Source: an uncultured Pseudomonadales bacterium | GTDB lineage: Bacteria; Pseudomonadota; Gammaproteobacteria; Pseudomonadales; Porticoccaceae | Reading direction: 5' to 3' | DNA length: 64,000 nucleotides | NCBI GenBank assembly: GCA_943788445.1 | Contig: CALSQH010000013.1 | Span: 55,002 to 119,001, forward strand | Shown: positions 52,223-60,770 of the stretch, one piece after another | Position numbering within the stretch: position 1 is the first letter of the stretch | Layout of the letters: each line of letters opens with the position of its first letter | The notes under the pieces: generated by a model | What the model was told of the DNA's origin: nothing | Database searches by the model: none | Seen by the model: the letters and a program-made list of their open reading frames with translations, nothing else | Position numbers and translations under genes: made by a program

Positions 52223-54873
52223 GGCTCGACCATTTTTGTTGCGATAGCGTTTATTTCAGGCTCTTCCGGCCAGCGATTTAAAGGCAGTAAGTGATCTTGA
52301 AAGCCAAAGCTCCCTTTGTCGTAAACTTCGACAGGGGCATAGCCAGAGATAAACTCAGTGGCTAGATTGTTCAGCGCTGATTGCCATTCATCAATTTGTG
52401 CTGACCAGTTGTCAGCAGGCTTTTCGAAACTGATTAACTGGCTGTCACTGTTACCCATAAATTTAATATCACCCGCTCTCAGTTGAACAAAGGCACAGCC
52501 ATTGGCTTGGGGTTTGCTGGCTAATAAATACAGCGGCAGCTGAGGCTCAATCGGTCTTGGCCCGGTCCATTTTTTAGGCGTTACCTTACCGGTTTTGTAA
52601 TCAATAATTAGAAGATTATCGCCTATTTTATCGACCCGGTCTAAGCGCAGCGAAATTTTAAGATCACCAAAGCTGATACTGGCACTGCTCTCCAGATTGG
52701 CCACTTCAAAGGGCTGGCGGAGTTTCTCTTCTTCAAGCCACTGAGTGAGTAACTTTTCTAAACGCTGTTGTTCCAGCGCACGAAAGCGATTGCCACGCAG
52801 CACTGCATGGCGGGGTGCCCATTCCGTCAGGGTGTCGGCAATTACAGTGTTCAACTGTTCGGTTAATTGTTGATCTGCAAGCGACTTTAAAAAAGCTGAG
52901 GTCTTCCACTGCGTCCACAGACGGAAGAGTATTTCATGGATTAAGGAGCCGCGATCCATCGCGGATAAACCCTGAATAGGTTCATCTAGTGGCTCAGCTT
53001 TAAGCCGGTGAGTTGCAAAGGCATTAAAGGGACAGACCGCTTGGTTTTCCAAAAGCTTGCTGCCACCGCGGATAGATTCGCTGGCTGGGTTGTAGTGCGG
53101 TGCCTTGTCCGCAACTAATTCGCACTGCTCATGTTGTAATAGCCAGGGGGGCTGTGTCTGAGGCTCTACCAATAACTCAGTTCCATTGGATACGGGTATA
53201 TCACGAATCAATGGGCTCGGGTCGAGCTGTTCTTCGCCGCGTAATAGTGGGTAGCTAAGAATTAACCGCTGGCTATTGTTCTTGTAGTCTGACAGCAGCT
53301 CTTGAGCTATCTGTAATTCACGCTCTGGAAGACTGTGCGGCATCCCATGCTGACGCTGAAAATCTGCCGGTAATAGAGGGTTAATCGCCACTGAGGCAGG
53401 AAAGTTTTGACTGTGCATACCGACAATCCACAGTTGGTCAAAGCGCAGCCCCGAACCTTCCAGCAAGCCAAGTATCTGTAGTGGCGCATCGGCGGTTTTT
53501 GGGTGAAATACGGATTCTTGAGCCAGCTGCTGCAGATACTTAAGGGCGGTCGCCAAGCCTACTTCAATCCCCAGGTTGTCGAGCGCACAGAACTGCTCAA
53601 CCATACCAGTCCAATGCTGGCGTTGCTGATATTCAATACTATCTAAGCTGCGAGCCCCGGGCCAAGCCATGTCGTCGAGAAACTGATTAAAGAAGGTTGC
53701 CCATGCGGAAAAACTTTTCTGGGTGCCCGTCTTTATTCGAGAAAAAGCCTTTAGATCGATTAAGGGTTGCAGAATTGCCCGTGCTGTTTTCGAGCTTTCT
53801 GTTTCAGGGCTAACGATTTGTTCCGCAGGCAGAATGGCACTTAAAAACTGCTCCAAAGTGAACTCAAAACGGCGAGTTTTACGCAGTGCTAACTCGCTGT
53901 CGGCACGATACTGCAGAGGCAATTGATCAAATACTGAAAAGGGTGAGTAAAGTAGTTGGAGCCAATCATTGAGGGGGCGTTTGTATTGCAAAATACCGAC
54001 AAGTTCAAGGGCACAGTGGACAACCGCAGTATTAGCCAGTGGGGTGCCCGCAGAGATATTAACTACCTGCTCTGTATCTTCAGTTCTTAGTGCTTCGGCT
54101 ACTACACGGCCAACCTGCTGCAAACTATTATTGAGGTCCGGCACGACAATGCCTATCCGTTGTTGCGGTTTGGTTTTTAGCTGTTGGGCTGCCCAGTTAG
54201 CCGCTGTGCGCAGTTCACTCTGGGGATCCTGACACTCTAGTCGATAAACTTCAGCCTGATGGTGAGGCGTATCGATGGTTTGCACTGCATCGCAAGCACT
54301 CTTGATAATCCCCGCTTGCAGCGGCGGTGTCGATTGAAAACCATAGAGCAGTATCTCTGCTTCAGCGGGCAGGGCCTTTATTTGAAAGCCTCTTTCGATC
54401 AGCTGCCAGCTAGATTGTTGGGTGATTAACTTATTTTTCTCTAACAACTCATCAAAGCTGCCGGCCCAGCGTTTAAAGAATGCAACCGCCGGAGTATCGC
54501 TCGGTACCTGGTCCACAGACAGATTCCAGCTCTGCAATGTTTTAAGGGTGTCAGCGGCAATTTTCGCATAGCTATTGCTGTGGGCTGAATCATCTTTGGC
54601 AATCGCCCGCTCCCAGTAATAGCGGCTCTGTTGTGCGCCGACCACCGAGAGACCTGAGACCAGCGTATGATTTTGATCCTGCAGTTCGTCCCAGCAATAT
54701 TTCAACCAGTGATCAATCGAATAGACGCGCGGTGCGCGCCACACAGATTTCCCAATCGCAAGGGCCCAGGCGTCATTAATCTTCGCGGCCAGTCGATGGT
54801 TTGGCGTCAATATTAAAGCGTCGCGCTCTATAGCGTCGCGAAATAGGTTTATATCTATGAGTGGTGGCAGCAT
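52219..54873 (-). CDS. AddB-like PD-(D/E)XK nuclease / inactive helicase subunit
   Basis: An 884-residue partner of the AddA-type protein. The N-terminal helicase-like part lacks a canonical Walker A, as expected for proteobacterial AddB-like proteins. The C-terminal nuclease is recognisable from CPFNAFATHRLKAEPLDEP, AMDRGSLIHEILFRLW and LLIIDYKTGKVTPKKW. The C-x2-C-x5-C iron-sulfur ligands near the C-terminus of Bacillus AddB are absent. The start is uncertain: ATG at 54873 (MLPPLIDINLFRDA) fits the family but has AAGG immediately adjacent; an ATG at 54969 would overlap rmuC's start. It is divergent from rmuC. Confidence 0.88.
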   Translation of the reverse strand: MLPPLIDINLFRDAIERDALILTPNHRLAAKINDAWALAIGKSVWRAPRVYSIDHWLKYCWDELQDQNHTLVSGLSVVGAQQSRYYWERAIAKDDSAHSNSYAKIAADTLKTLQSWNLSVDQVPSDTPAVAFFKRWAGSFDELLEKNKLITQQSSWQLIERGFQIKALPAEAEILLYGFQSTPPLQAGIIKSACDAVQTIDTPHHQAEVYRLECQDPQSELRTAANWAAQQLKTKPQQRIGIVVPDLNNSLQQVGRVVAEALRTEDTEQVVNISAGTPLANTAVVHCALELVGILQYKRPLNDWLQLLYSPFSVFDQLPLQYRADSELALRKTRRFEFTLEQFLSAILPAEQIVSPETESSKTARAILQPLIDLKAFSRIKTGTQKSFSAWATFFNQFLDDMAWPGARSLDSIEYQQRQHWTGMVEQFCALDNLGIEVGLATALKYLQQLAQESVFHPKTADAPLQILGLLEGSGLRFDQLWIVGMHSQNFPASVAINPLLPADFQRQHGMPHSLPERELQIAQELLSDYKNNSQRLILSYPLLRGEEQLDPSPLIRDIPVSNGTELLVEPQTQPPWLLQHEQCELVADKAPHYNPASESIRGGSKLLENQAVCPFNAFATHRLKAEPLDEPIQGLSAMDRGSLIHEILFRLWTQWKTSAFLKSLADQQLTEQLNTVIADTLTEWAPRHAVLRGNRFRALEQQRLEKLLTQWLEEEKLRQPFEVANLESSASISFGDLKISLRLDRVDKIGDNLLIIDYKTGKVTPKKWTGPRPIEPQLPLYLLASKPQANGCAFVQLRAGDIKFMGNSDSQLISFEKPADNWSAQIDEWQSALNNLATEFISGYAPVEVYDKGSFGFQDHLLPLNRWPEEPEINAIATKMVEP

Positions 54874-54963
54874 CCTTGGGTCTACAATTTTATTATCATT
54901 TAAATAGGCCAGTATGATCGCAAAACAGCAGTGTAATTGACAGTAGGCTGATACAATAAACCT

Positions 54964-56286
54964 ATGCAATTATCTAATGATCTCAATTTTATTTTCTGGG
55001 CGCTTGGCGGGCTTTTTATAGGCTTAACGCTGGGCGTTTATATTAGTCAGCTTATCAGTCGTGGCAGTCGCGAAAAGGCGGCGGCCGATTTCGAACGACT
55101 TAGCGCTATTCGTCTCGATCTCACGAGTGCTAATGGTGTACTTGAGCAGCGTCTAATCGGCCAGCAAAACCAATACGAAGCCCAGTTAAAGCTACTTCAA
55201 GATGCCAAGAAAACCCTTAGTACGGAATTTGAAAATCTCGCCAACCGTATCTTTGAAGATAAACAGGCGAAATTCTCTGTGCAGAATAAAGAGGCTTTAG
55301 AGGTAACCCTAAGCCCACTGCGTCGCGATATTGGTGATTTCCGCAAACAGGTCGAGTCTGCTTACGATAAAGAAAATGCTGATCGCAATAAGTTGGTCGG
55401 TCAGTTGAGTGAGCTGCAAAAGCAGACTATGCAAGTTTCTGCGGATGCGGTTTCTTTGGCTAATGCTCTGCGTGGTGACAATAAAGCTCAGGGTAACTGG
55501 GGCGAATTTGTACTTGAGAAACTACTTGAAGATTCCGGCCTAACTAAATGCCGTGAATACGATACTCAGGTGGCATTAAAAGATGAATCTGGTAAAAGAC
55601 GCAACCCCGATGTGATTATTCATCTGCCTGAAGGCCGCGATATTGTGATTGACGCTAAGGTTAGCTTGGTTGATTACGAGCGCTATTTTCACGCTGAAGA
55701 TGATGAAACCAAACAACAGTGTCTGCGTCAGCATCTAAATTCACTGCGCGCCCATATCAAAGGTCTTAGCCATAAAGACTATGAAAAGCTTGAAGGGGTT
55801 AACAGCCTCGATTTTGTGCTGATCTTTGTCCCTGTTGAGGCGGCCTTTATGTTGGCCTTGGATCAAGACCCCGAGATGATGCGCGACGCCTATGATCGCG
55901 GCATTATATTGGTTAGCCCAAGTACATTGATGGTAACCCTTAGAACGATTAAAAATCTTTGGCGCTATGCGGATCAAAGTCGCAATGCGCAGGTTATTGC
56001 CGATAAGGCGGGTGGTCTATATGACCAGTTTGTGCGGTATATAGAGTCACTCGATGAGGTTGGTAAACATATTGCCAAAAGTCAGGAGGCGTGGGATACA
56101 GCCCATAAGCGTCTTTCAAGTGGCAAAGGTAATCTGGTTCGTCGTACCGAGGAGCTCAAAAAGCTTGGCGCCAAGGCAAAGAAGAGCCTGCCACAGAGCG
56201 TTGCTCTAGATAATGAAGTTACTGATATTCTCGATAAGCCAGTACGCTTGGCAGATGATTCGGATTCTTCTGAAATTGAAGATTGA
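54964..56286 (+). CDS. rmuC: DNA recombination protein RmuC
   Basis: A 440-residue protein with an N-terminal membrane anchor (about 8-28), a long coiled coil (about 35-160) and the RmuC nuclease-like domain (about 165-370): DNKAQGNWGEFVLEKLLEDS, PDVIIHLPEGRDIVIDAKVS with the PD-(D/E)XK-like D...DAK, and VSPSTLMVTLRTIKNLWRYA. RmuC limits inverted-repeat rearrangements in E. coli. It is divergent from the addAB-like pair, suggesting a repair locus. The next gene starts 20 bp after its stop. Confidence 0.95.
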   Translation: MQLSNDLNFIFWALGGLFIGLTLGVYISQLISRGSREKAAADFERLSAIRLDLTSANGVLEQRLIGQQNQYEAQLKLLQDAKKTLSTEFENLANRIFEDKQAKFSVQNKEALEVTLSPLRRDIGDFRKQVESAYDKENADRNKLVGQLSELQKQTMQVSADAVSLANALRGDNKAQGNWGEFVLEKLLEDSGLTKCREYDTQVALKDESGKRRNPDVIIHLPEGRDIVIDAKVSLVDYERYFHAEDDETKQQCLRQHLNSLRAHIKGLSHKDYEKLEGVNSLDFVLIFVPVEAAFMLALDQDPEMMRDAYDRGIILVSPSTLMVTLRTIKNLWRYADQSRNAQVIADKAGGLYDQFVRYIESLDEVGKHIAKSQEAWDTAHKRLSSGKGNLVRRTEELKKLGAKAKKSLPQSVALDNEVTDILDKPVRLADDSDSSEIED

Positions 56287-56306
56287 ATAGGTGGAAAATA
56301 GGCACA

Positions 56307-56771
56307 ATGAATTTAAGTAGTTTAGCGGTGATTGCAGGAATAGTGGTGCTGATGTGTCTAGGCAGTTATGCCTGTTACTTGGCTTATAAGCTTCGCCAGA
56401 AAAAACTGAAAGCTGAGCAGGCTGAACAACAGTTGGCCGATGAATTGAGTAAAAAAGAAGCTGAAGCCCGTCAGTCGGTGCAGATTATTGCTCGGGCGTT
56501 GGTGCAAAAAGATTTAACTGAGACTGAAGCGGCGATGCGAATTGCTTGGCTCAGCCAACAGATAAACCTGAGTGTCGATGAGGCGCAGCAGGTTAGCGTG
56601 TTCCATCAACTTGCTGGAGCCACTGCTCATATCCCTATTCTTGATGACTGGGCGTCTCTTAGTAAAAGTGAAAAACGTCGTTTGAATACTGAGCGCGAAT
56701 CCATAGAGTCTAATTACCGCGAGTTTATTCAGGTTAGCGCTGTCGACCTAACTAACATTCATTTGCACTGA
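56307..56771 (+). CDS. DUF2489 membrane-anchored protein
   Basis: A 154-residue protein with one N-terminal membrane helix (about 5-27), a charged coiled coil (KLRQKKLKAEQAEQQLADEL) and a helical C-terminal domain (DWASLSKSEKRRLNTERESI), the pattern of DUF2489 proteins of gammaproteobacteria. The function is unknown. ATG at 56307 was chosen; the frame is open to a TTG at 56283 overlapping the rmuC stop, but the helix starts right after MNLSS and AGG stands nearby. It is co-directional with rmuC and probably in its transcript. It converges with trmA. Confidence 0.8.
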   Translation: MNLSSLAVIAGIVVLMCLGSYACYLAYKLRQKKLKAEQAEQQLADELSKKEAEARQSVQIIARALVQKDLTETEAAMRIAWLSQQINLSVDEAQQVSVFHQLAGATAHIPILDDWASLSKSEKRRLNTERESIESNYREFIQVSAVDLTNIHLH

Positions 56772-56792
56772 TTTTCGTTAACAGCCTTTTTA

Positions 56793-57890
56793 TTAGCGGC
56801 GCCGCTTTAGTAATACACCGCTCTCGAGGTGATCTGTCCATGGGAACTGGTCAAAAATTGCCGTTCTGACTATATCGTGCGTTTTCGTCAAACTGTCCAA
56901 ATTGTCGCGCAGGGTCTGTGGGTTGCATGAGATATATAGAATCGTATCAAAGCGCCGCGTCAATTCCAGTGTGCCATCATCTAACCCAGCTCTGGGTGGA
57001 TCGACAAAAATTGTTGAGAAGTTATAGCTATCAAGATCTATATCTTTGAGTCGACGGAAGGGACGGTCGCCATTTAAGGCTTGCGTAAACTCTTCGCTGG
57101 ACATGCGCACCACAGTGACATTCTCTACCCCATTCAGAGTAAAGTTAGTCTCTGCGGAGCGTACCGAAATCTTGGATATCTCGGTGGCCAGTACCTGATT
57201 AAAGTGCTGTGCCAGCACGGCGGTAAAATTACCATTGCCGCAGTACAGTTCAAGTAAATCATTGTTCTCAGCGCTGTTATTCTCAATGGCGCAGCAACTG
57301 CTGGCCCAGCTAAGCATCTTTTGATTGACCTCAGCATTGGGTTGGGTAAACCCCGACTCTACTTGCTGATATTGATATTCACGGCCATCAACGGTCAGCT
57401 TTTCCAGTACATAGTCGCGTTCTAACACCACCTTCTGTTTGCGACTGCGACCAATCACCATAATATTTAAATCAGTCTGCAACTGCCGTGCAGCCTGCTG
57501 CCACACTTCATCCACAGGGCGGTGATAGATCAGTGTGACCAATACTTCGCCGCTAAGAGTGGTAAGAAATTCTGCGGTAAACAGTCTTTGGCTTAACACC
57601 GGCTCGGCATTAATTGCCTCGATTAGCGGGGTCATCAGCTTATTGATTAATGGGCCGCCAATTGGAAAGCTATGGATAATATAGGGACGTTTTTCCCCGG
57701 CGCGATTCATCGCATAGTGAGCGCGCCCATCTTCGTGCCAGATACGAAATTCAGCGCGCATACGGAACTGACTCGGCGCGGAATCAAATACCTCGATCTG
57801 AGGGTAAGCCAACCCCTTTAGCGTTTCATTAAAGCGCGTCAGTTTGGCGTCTAGTTGTGCGGGATAGCGTTGTGGGTCAATTGCTTTCAA
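56793..57890 (-). CDS. trmA: tRNA (uracil-54-C5)-methyltransferase
   Basis: A 365-residue SAM-dependent enzyme that makes ribothymidine at tRNA position 54. It has the FRMRAEFRIWHEDGRAHYAM N-terminal block typical of TrmA, the SAM motif LLELYCGNGNFTAVLAQHF, IFVDPPRAGLDDGTL and the catalytic cysteine in YISCNPQTLRDNL. Length matches E. coli TrmA (366). The start is TTG at 57890, because a stop lies three codons upstream and no ATG precedes the conserved region. AGGG is 12 nt before it. tusE precedes it by 19 bp on the same strand, giving a tRNA-modification pair. Confidence 0.96.
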   Translation of the reverse strand: MKAIDPQRYPAQLDAKLTRFNETLKGLAYPQIEVFDSAPSQFRMRAEFRIWHEDGRAHYAMNRAGEKRPYIIHSFPIGGPLINKLMTPLIEAINAEPVLSQRLFTAEFLTTLSGEVLVTLIYHRPVDEVWQQAARQLQTDLNIMVIGRSRKQKVVLERDYVLEKLTVDGREYQYQQVESGFTQPNAEVNQKMLSWASSCCAIENNSAENNDLLELYCGNGNFTAVLAQHFNQVLATEISKISVRSAETNFTLNGVENVTVVRMSSEEFTQALNGDRPFRRLKDIDLDSYNFSTIFVDPPRAGLDDGTLELTRRFDTILYISCNPQTLRDNLDSLTKTHDIVRTAIFDQFPWTDHLESGVLLKRRR

Positions 57891-57909
57891 AGTTGCTTAA
57901 ACACCCTGA

Positions 57910-58209
57910 TTAAATACAGTTTTTAGGTTTGGGTAAGCCGGCGAATTTGGCGACTAGCTTGGCTGGGCTTCCGGGAAACAATTGTAACAGGTAGATGCTA
58001 CGGCCTTTTTCGACGGATAATTCGGTGGCGACGGTTTTACACAGCGGTCTCATGGAGGGCGAAAAACCATACTGATCGTAAAACTGTCTGGCGACTTGGA
58101 GAATTTCCAGATGTTCTGCCGTGAGTTGTAGCTGATCATCGCTGGCAAGTAGGCCCGCCGTTTCCGGTGTCCATTCTGACAGTTTGTTTAAATGGTATTT
58201 TTCACTCAT
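57910..58209 (-). CDS. tusE: TusE/DsrC-family sulfur relay protein
   Basis: A 99-residue cytosolic sulfur-carrier of the DsrC family. The conserved EILQVARQFYDQYGFSPSMR and LLQLFPGSPAKLVAKFAGLP blocks are present, ending in NCI with the penultimate Cys98, which takes persulfide in TusE. The second cysteine of dissimilatory DsrC, about ten residues earlier, is absent, so this is the TusE form that passes sulfur to MnmA for 2-thiouridine in tRNA. The neighbour trmA is also a tRNA modifier. Confidence 0.92.
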   Translation of the reverse strand: MSEKYHLNKLSEWTPETAGLLASDDQLQLTAEHLEILQVARQFYDQYGFSPSMRPLCKTVATELSVEKGRSIYLLQLFPGSPAKLVAKFAGLPKPKNCI

Positions 58210-58230
58210 AGCAGTTTGTTTGCCGCAATA

Positions 58231-58256
58231 AAAAAGGCCCCGTTTAGGGGCCCTTT
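58231..58256 (-). terminator. Terminator of the YccA-like gene
   Basis: GGCCCC-GTTTA-GGGGCC has a 6-bp GC stem flanked by A/T pairs. On the minus strand it ends in TTTTTT, 17 bp after the stop. Confidence 0.85.
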
Positions 58257-58272
58257 ATAGTAACTGAAAACC

Positions 58273-58950
58273 TTAGTCGTCGCTGCTCATGCCGAAGAAG
58301 CTCAGCAGAGTTAGGAAGAGGTTATAAATCATCACGAATAATGTCACAGTTGCAGAGATGTAGTTGCGCTCGCCACCGTGAATAATGGCGCTGGTCTGCC
58401 ACATAATAATCGCTGTTGAGAGCAGGGCAAAACCTGCGCTGATGGTCAGTGCCAGTGCCGGGATCTGCAGGAATACATTGGCTATAGCTGCGACAAAGAA
58501 TACCAGCATACCGGTCATCAGAAAGCCGGTCATAAAGTTAAGGTTTTTGCGCGTGGTCAGTACGTAGGCTGAGGCGGCAAAGAACACCAGTGCGGTTGAG
58601 CCCAGTGCCATCATAATTGGCTCGGAACCCTGTACGGCGAGATACATGTTGAGTATTGGGCCGAGTGTGAAGCCTAACCAGCCAGTCAGGGCAAATACCC
58701 ACAACAAGCCGCTTGAGTTGTTTTTGTTTTTCTCGGTCATCCACAGGCAGATAAAGTAGGGCAGTAATGTCCAGAGTCCAAAGTAGGGTACGCTGAGAGT
58801 CATTGCGACACCGGCCATGGCTGCACTGAATGCGAGTGTTGCGCCAAGCAGCATATAGGTGTTGCGAAGTACTTTAACGACCGCAGGATCTAGGGCGGTG
58901 CTTTGAATGCCGGAGGGCATCTGTTTTGCGTTGTATTTTTCAGTTTCCAT
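58273..58950 (-). CDS. yccA: YccA / Bax-inhibitor-1 family membrane protein
   Basis: A 225-residue inner-membrane protein with seven hydrophobic helices, of the TMBIM/BI-1 family. STALDPAVVKVLRNTYMLLG at the N-terminus and LFVMIYNLFLTLLSFFGMSS at the end are YccA-like. E. coli YccA binds and modulates the protease FtsH; other members conduct calcium. GAGGA 7 nt before the ATG at 58950 fixes the start. It has its own terminator and is followed on the same strand by tusE. The upstream gap holds a large palindromic element. Confidence 0.92.
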   Translation of the reverse strand: METEKYNAKQMPSGIQSTALDPAVVKVLRNTYMLLGATLAFSAAMAGVAMTLSVPYFGLWTLLPYFICLWMTEKNKNNSSGLLWVFALTGWLGFTLGPILNMYLAVQGSEPIMMALGSTALVFFAASAYVLTTRKNLNFMTGFLMTGMLVFFVAAIANVFLQIPALALTISAGFALLSTAIIMWQTSAIIHGGERNYISATVTLFVMIYNLFLTLLSFFGMSSDD

Positions 58951-59324
58951 GCTGTTGTCCTCAATAGAATTGCTAATGCTTCCAATAATACCCTGTCGGT
59001 AGAGTATTACCACTTTGTTGGGGTTGTTTTCATAGGTTTTTTTGCTTTGAGTACTGGTTTAGATCGGGGCGGCCAGAACCGAGAAGGGCTTTCCGGGACT
59101 CACTCAAGCCATCCGTGGGCGTTCGAGCGCCGTTCCCGACGGCGCACGGTCCCGGAAGGCCCTTCTCGGCTCTGTCCTTAAATCTCTCCTAAGGTGCTCT
59201 AAAAATTTATGGATTAAAAAAATAGAAAAGAACTTCGCTGTATCGGCTGAAGGCCATCCGTCACTCTGGCCGTCCCAAACCAGAAAAGGACATCGAAAAA
59301 AGAGGTAATTTAGGTAAGATCTAA
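58951..59324. other. Intergenic region with a large imperfect palindrome
   Basis: The gap between the YccA-like gene and lpxH holds no convincing gene. A GC-rich block at 59070-59180 is strikingly different from the AT-leaning flanks and is described separately. A second short segment (59250-59300) repeats CCATCCG and has CTGG...CCAG with AGAAAAGGACATCG, perhaps a decayed relative of the same element. Confidence 0.5.
59074..59174. repeat. 101-bp quasi-palindromic repeat element
   Basis: The arms 59074-59099 and 59149-59174 are 26 bp each and complementary at 24 positions (outer end CAGA-CCGAGAAGGGC, inner end TTCCGGGAC). The 49-bp centre contains another perfect hairpin, GCGCCG (59127-59132) with CGGCGC (59140-59145) around TTCCCGA. 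The whole folds as a cruciform or a long branched RNA hairpin. No gene or T-run is present. It looks like a REP/BIME- or MITE-like dispersed repeat, which one copy cannot prove. Confidence 0.7.
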
Positions 59325-60047
59325 CTACTTCTGGGAGCTAATAACAAAACTCTCAAGATTGTAGCCACTGTCATCAAGACAGAGCACCCAACCAAGATCA
59401 TGCCAATCACCCAAAACAATCCGCTCTCCAGATGCCAAAGCATGGCGATTGGGACGGTGGGTATGGCCGTGGATAAGAACTTCAACGTTATGTTTTTCCA
59501 TCACTGTAGCCACAGCCTGTGCATTGACATCCATAATAGCTGATGCCTTATTACTGTTAGCCGCCATACTTTTTGCACGCCAATCAGTGGCTAATTTCTG
59601 TCGTCGCTTAAGGGGCAGGTGAGAGAGACACCATTTATAGATTGGATTGCGCGCCTTGCGGCGGAAACGCTGGTAATCAACATCATCAGTGCACAGGGAA
59701 TCACCGTGCATAACCAAGGCCCTGTATCCCGCATGCTCAATAATATGCTCATCACCAAGCAGAACTGCAGCGCAGCGTTTGATAAAGCGTTTGCCGAGTA
59801 AAAAGTCGCGATTACCCTGCTGGATAAATAGAGCGACCCCAGAATCACTTAGCTTGCGCAGCGCATCCTGTACTTCTGCCGCCATGTCAGTGGGATCATC
59901 ATCGCCAATCCAAGCCTCGAAGAGATCGCCGAGGATATAGAGAGACTCCGCGCTCGCTGCGCGTTCAGACAGGAAAGACAAAAACGCCCAGGTTACTGCC
60001 GGGCGTTCAGGTGCGAGATGTAAATCTGAAATAAAGAGTACAGACAT
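59325..60047 (-). CDS. lpxH: UDP-2,3-diacylglucosamine hydrolase
   Basis: A 240-residue peripheral-membrane calcineurin-like phosphoesterase that cleaves UDP-2,3-diacylglucosamine to lipid X in lipid A synthesis. Metal ligands: D8 and H10 in FISDLHLAP, D41 in LGDLFEAW, the asparagine of QQGNRDFLLG, MHGDSLCTDD, and the C-terminal HGHTHRP. Length matches E. coli LpxH (240). It follows ppiB by 20 bp on the same strand, the order known in Pseudomonas and E. coli. Confidence 0.97.
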   Translation of the reverse strand: MSVLFISDLHLAPERPAVTWAFLSFLSERAASAESLYILGDLFEAWIGDDDPTDMAAEVQDALRKLSDSGVALFIQQGNRDFLLGKRFIKRCAAVLLGDEHIIEHAGYRALVMHGDSLCTDDVDYQRFRRKARNPIYKWCLSHLPLKRRQKLATDWRAKSMAANSNKASAIMDVNAQAVATVMEKHNVEVLIHGHTHRPNRHALASGERIVLGDWHDLGWVLCLDDSGYNLESFVISSQK

Positions 60048-60067
60048 AACGCGTTCTCTAAGACTGC

Positions 60068-60577
60068 TTATTTGTCAGAGTAAGCATCACTGACAATAGT
60101 TTCCGTGATCGCAATCGTTTCAACAGGAACATCCTGATGATGGCCAGAACTGCCTGTAGGCAATTTGGTGATCGCATTTACCACGTCCATACCGTCAACA
60201 ACCTTACCAAATACCGCATAGCCCCAACCCTGGCTGTTTTTGCCACTGTGATTAAGAAAGCCATTGTTGGAAACATTGATAAAGAACTGTGAAGAAGCAG
60301 AGTGTGGATCGTTGGTGCGAGCCATAGCCAGAGTGCCAATATCGTTCGACAGACCATTGTCAGCTTCGTTTTCGATAGAATCCCGTGATGCTTTTTCCTG
60401 CATATTGGCATCCATACCGCCGCCCTGAACCATAAAGCCGGGAATGACACGGTGAAAGATAGTGCCGTTATAAAACCCGTCACGAGCGTACTGAAGGTAG
60501 TTAGCTGCAGAGGTCGGTGCATTGGCAAAGTCTAGTTCAATGGAGATATCGCCTTGAGTGGTACGCAATGTAATCAT
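60068..60577 (-). CDS. ppiB: Cytoplasmic peptidyl-prolyl cis-trans isomerase B (cyclophilin)
   Basis: A 169-residue cyclophilin that isomerises X-Pro bonds. It has the active-site blocks [13 protein letters not shown] (catalytic Arg), [20 protein letters not shown] and [14 protein letters not shown]. There is no signal peptide, which fits PpiB (164 in E. coli) over PpiA. The ATG at 60577 has AGGG 7 nt upstream; the frame extends 15 codons further without a ribosome-binding site. It is first in the ppiB-lpxH operon and divergent from glnS. Confidence 0.95.
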   Translation of the reverse strand: MITLRTTQGDISIELDFANAPTSAANYLQYARDGFYNGTIFHRVIPGFMVQGGGMDANMQEKASRDSIENEADNGLSNDIGTLAMARTNDPHSASSQFFINVSNNGFLNHSGKNSQGWGYAVFGKVVDGMDVVNAITKLPTGSSGHHQDVPVETIAITETIVSDAYSDK

Positions 60578-60706
60578 AAGAAATCCCTGTGGATATATTT
60601 TGAAATAATTAAAGCCGCTCATTTTAGTTTGTAAGCCGCCGAATTTAAACCGATGTTTGGTTTAATTGAGACGATGCTCGATTAATATGCGTGGAATACC
60701 GCCTTT

Positions 60707-60738
60707 TTGTTTATCCAATGGGTTGCTGCGGCTATAAT
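60707..60738 (+). promoter_or_regulatory. Candidate glnS promoter
   Basis: A perfect TATAAT at 60733-60738 lies 32 bp before the glnS ATG. TTGTTT (60707-60712, 20-bp spacer) or TTATCC (60711-60716, 16-bp spacer) may be the -35. It is in the gap shared with ppiB. Confidence 0.5.
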
Positions 60739-60770
60739 CTCGGCCACTTATTTCCAGCAGATTTATATTC

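Noticed and set aside
56795..56806. AGCGGCGCCGCT palindrome as a terminator between DUF2489 and trmA
   Set aside because: It has no loop or T-run and lies in the last codons of trmA.
58903..59181. Plus-strand open frame spanning the yccA start and the palindromic element
   Set aside because: It is created by the GC-rich repeat and overlaps yccA; the product (ERRSRRRTVPEGPS) is a translation of the repeat arm.
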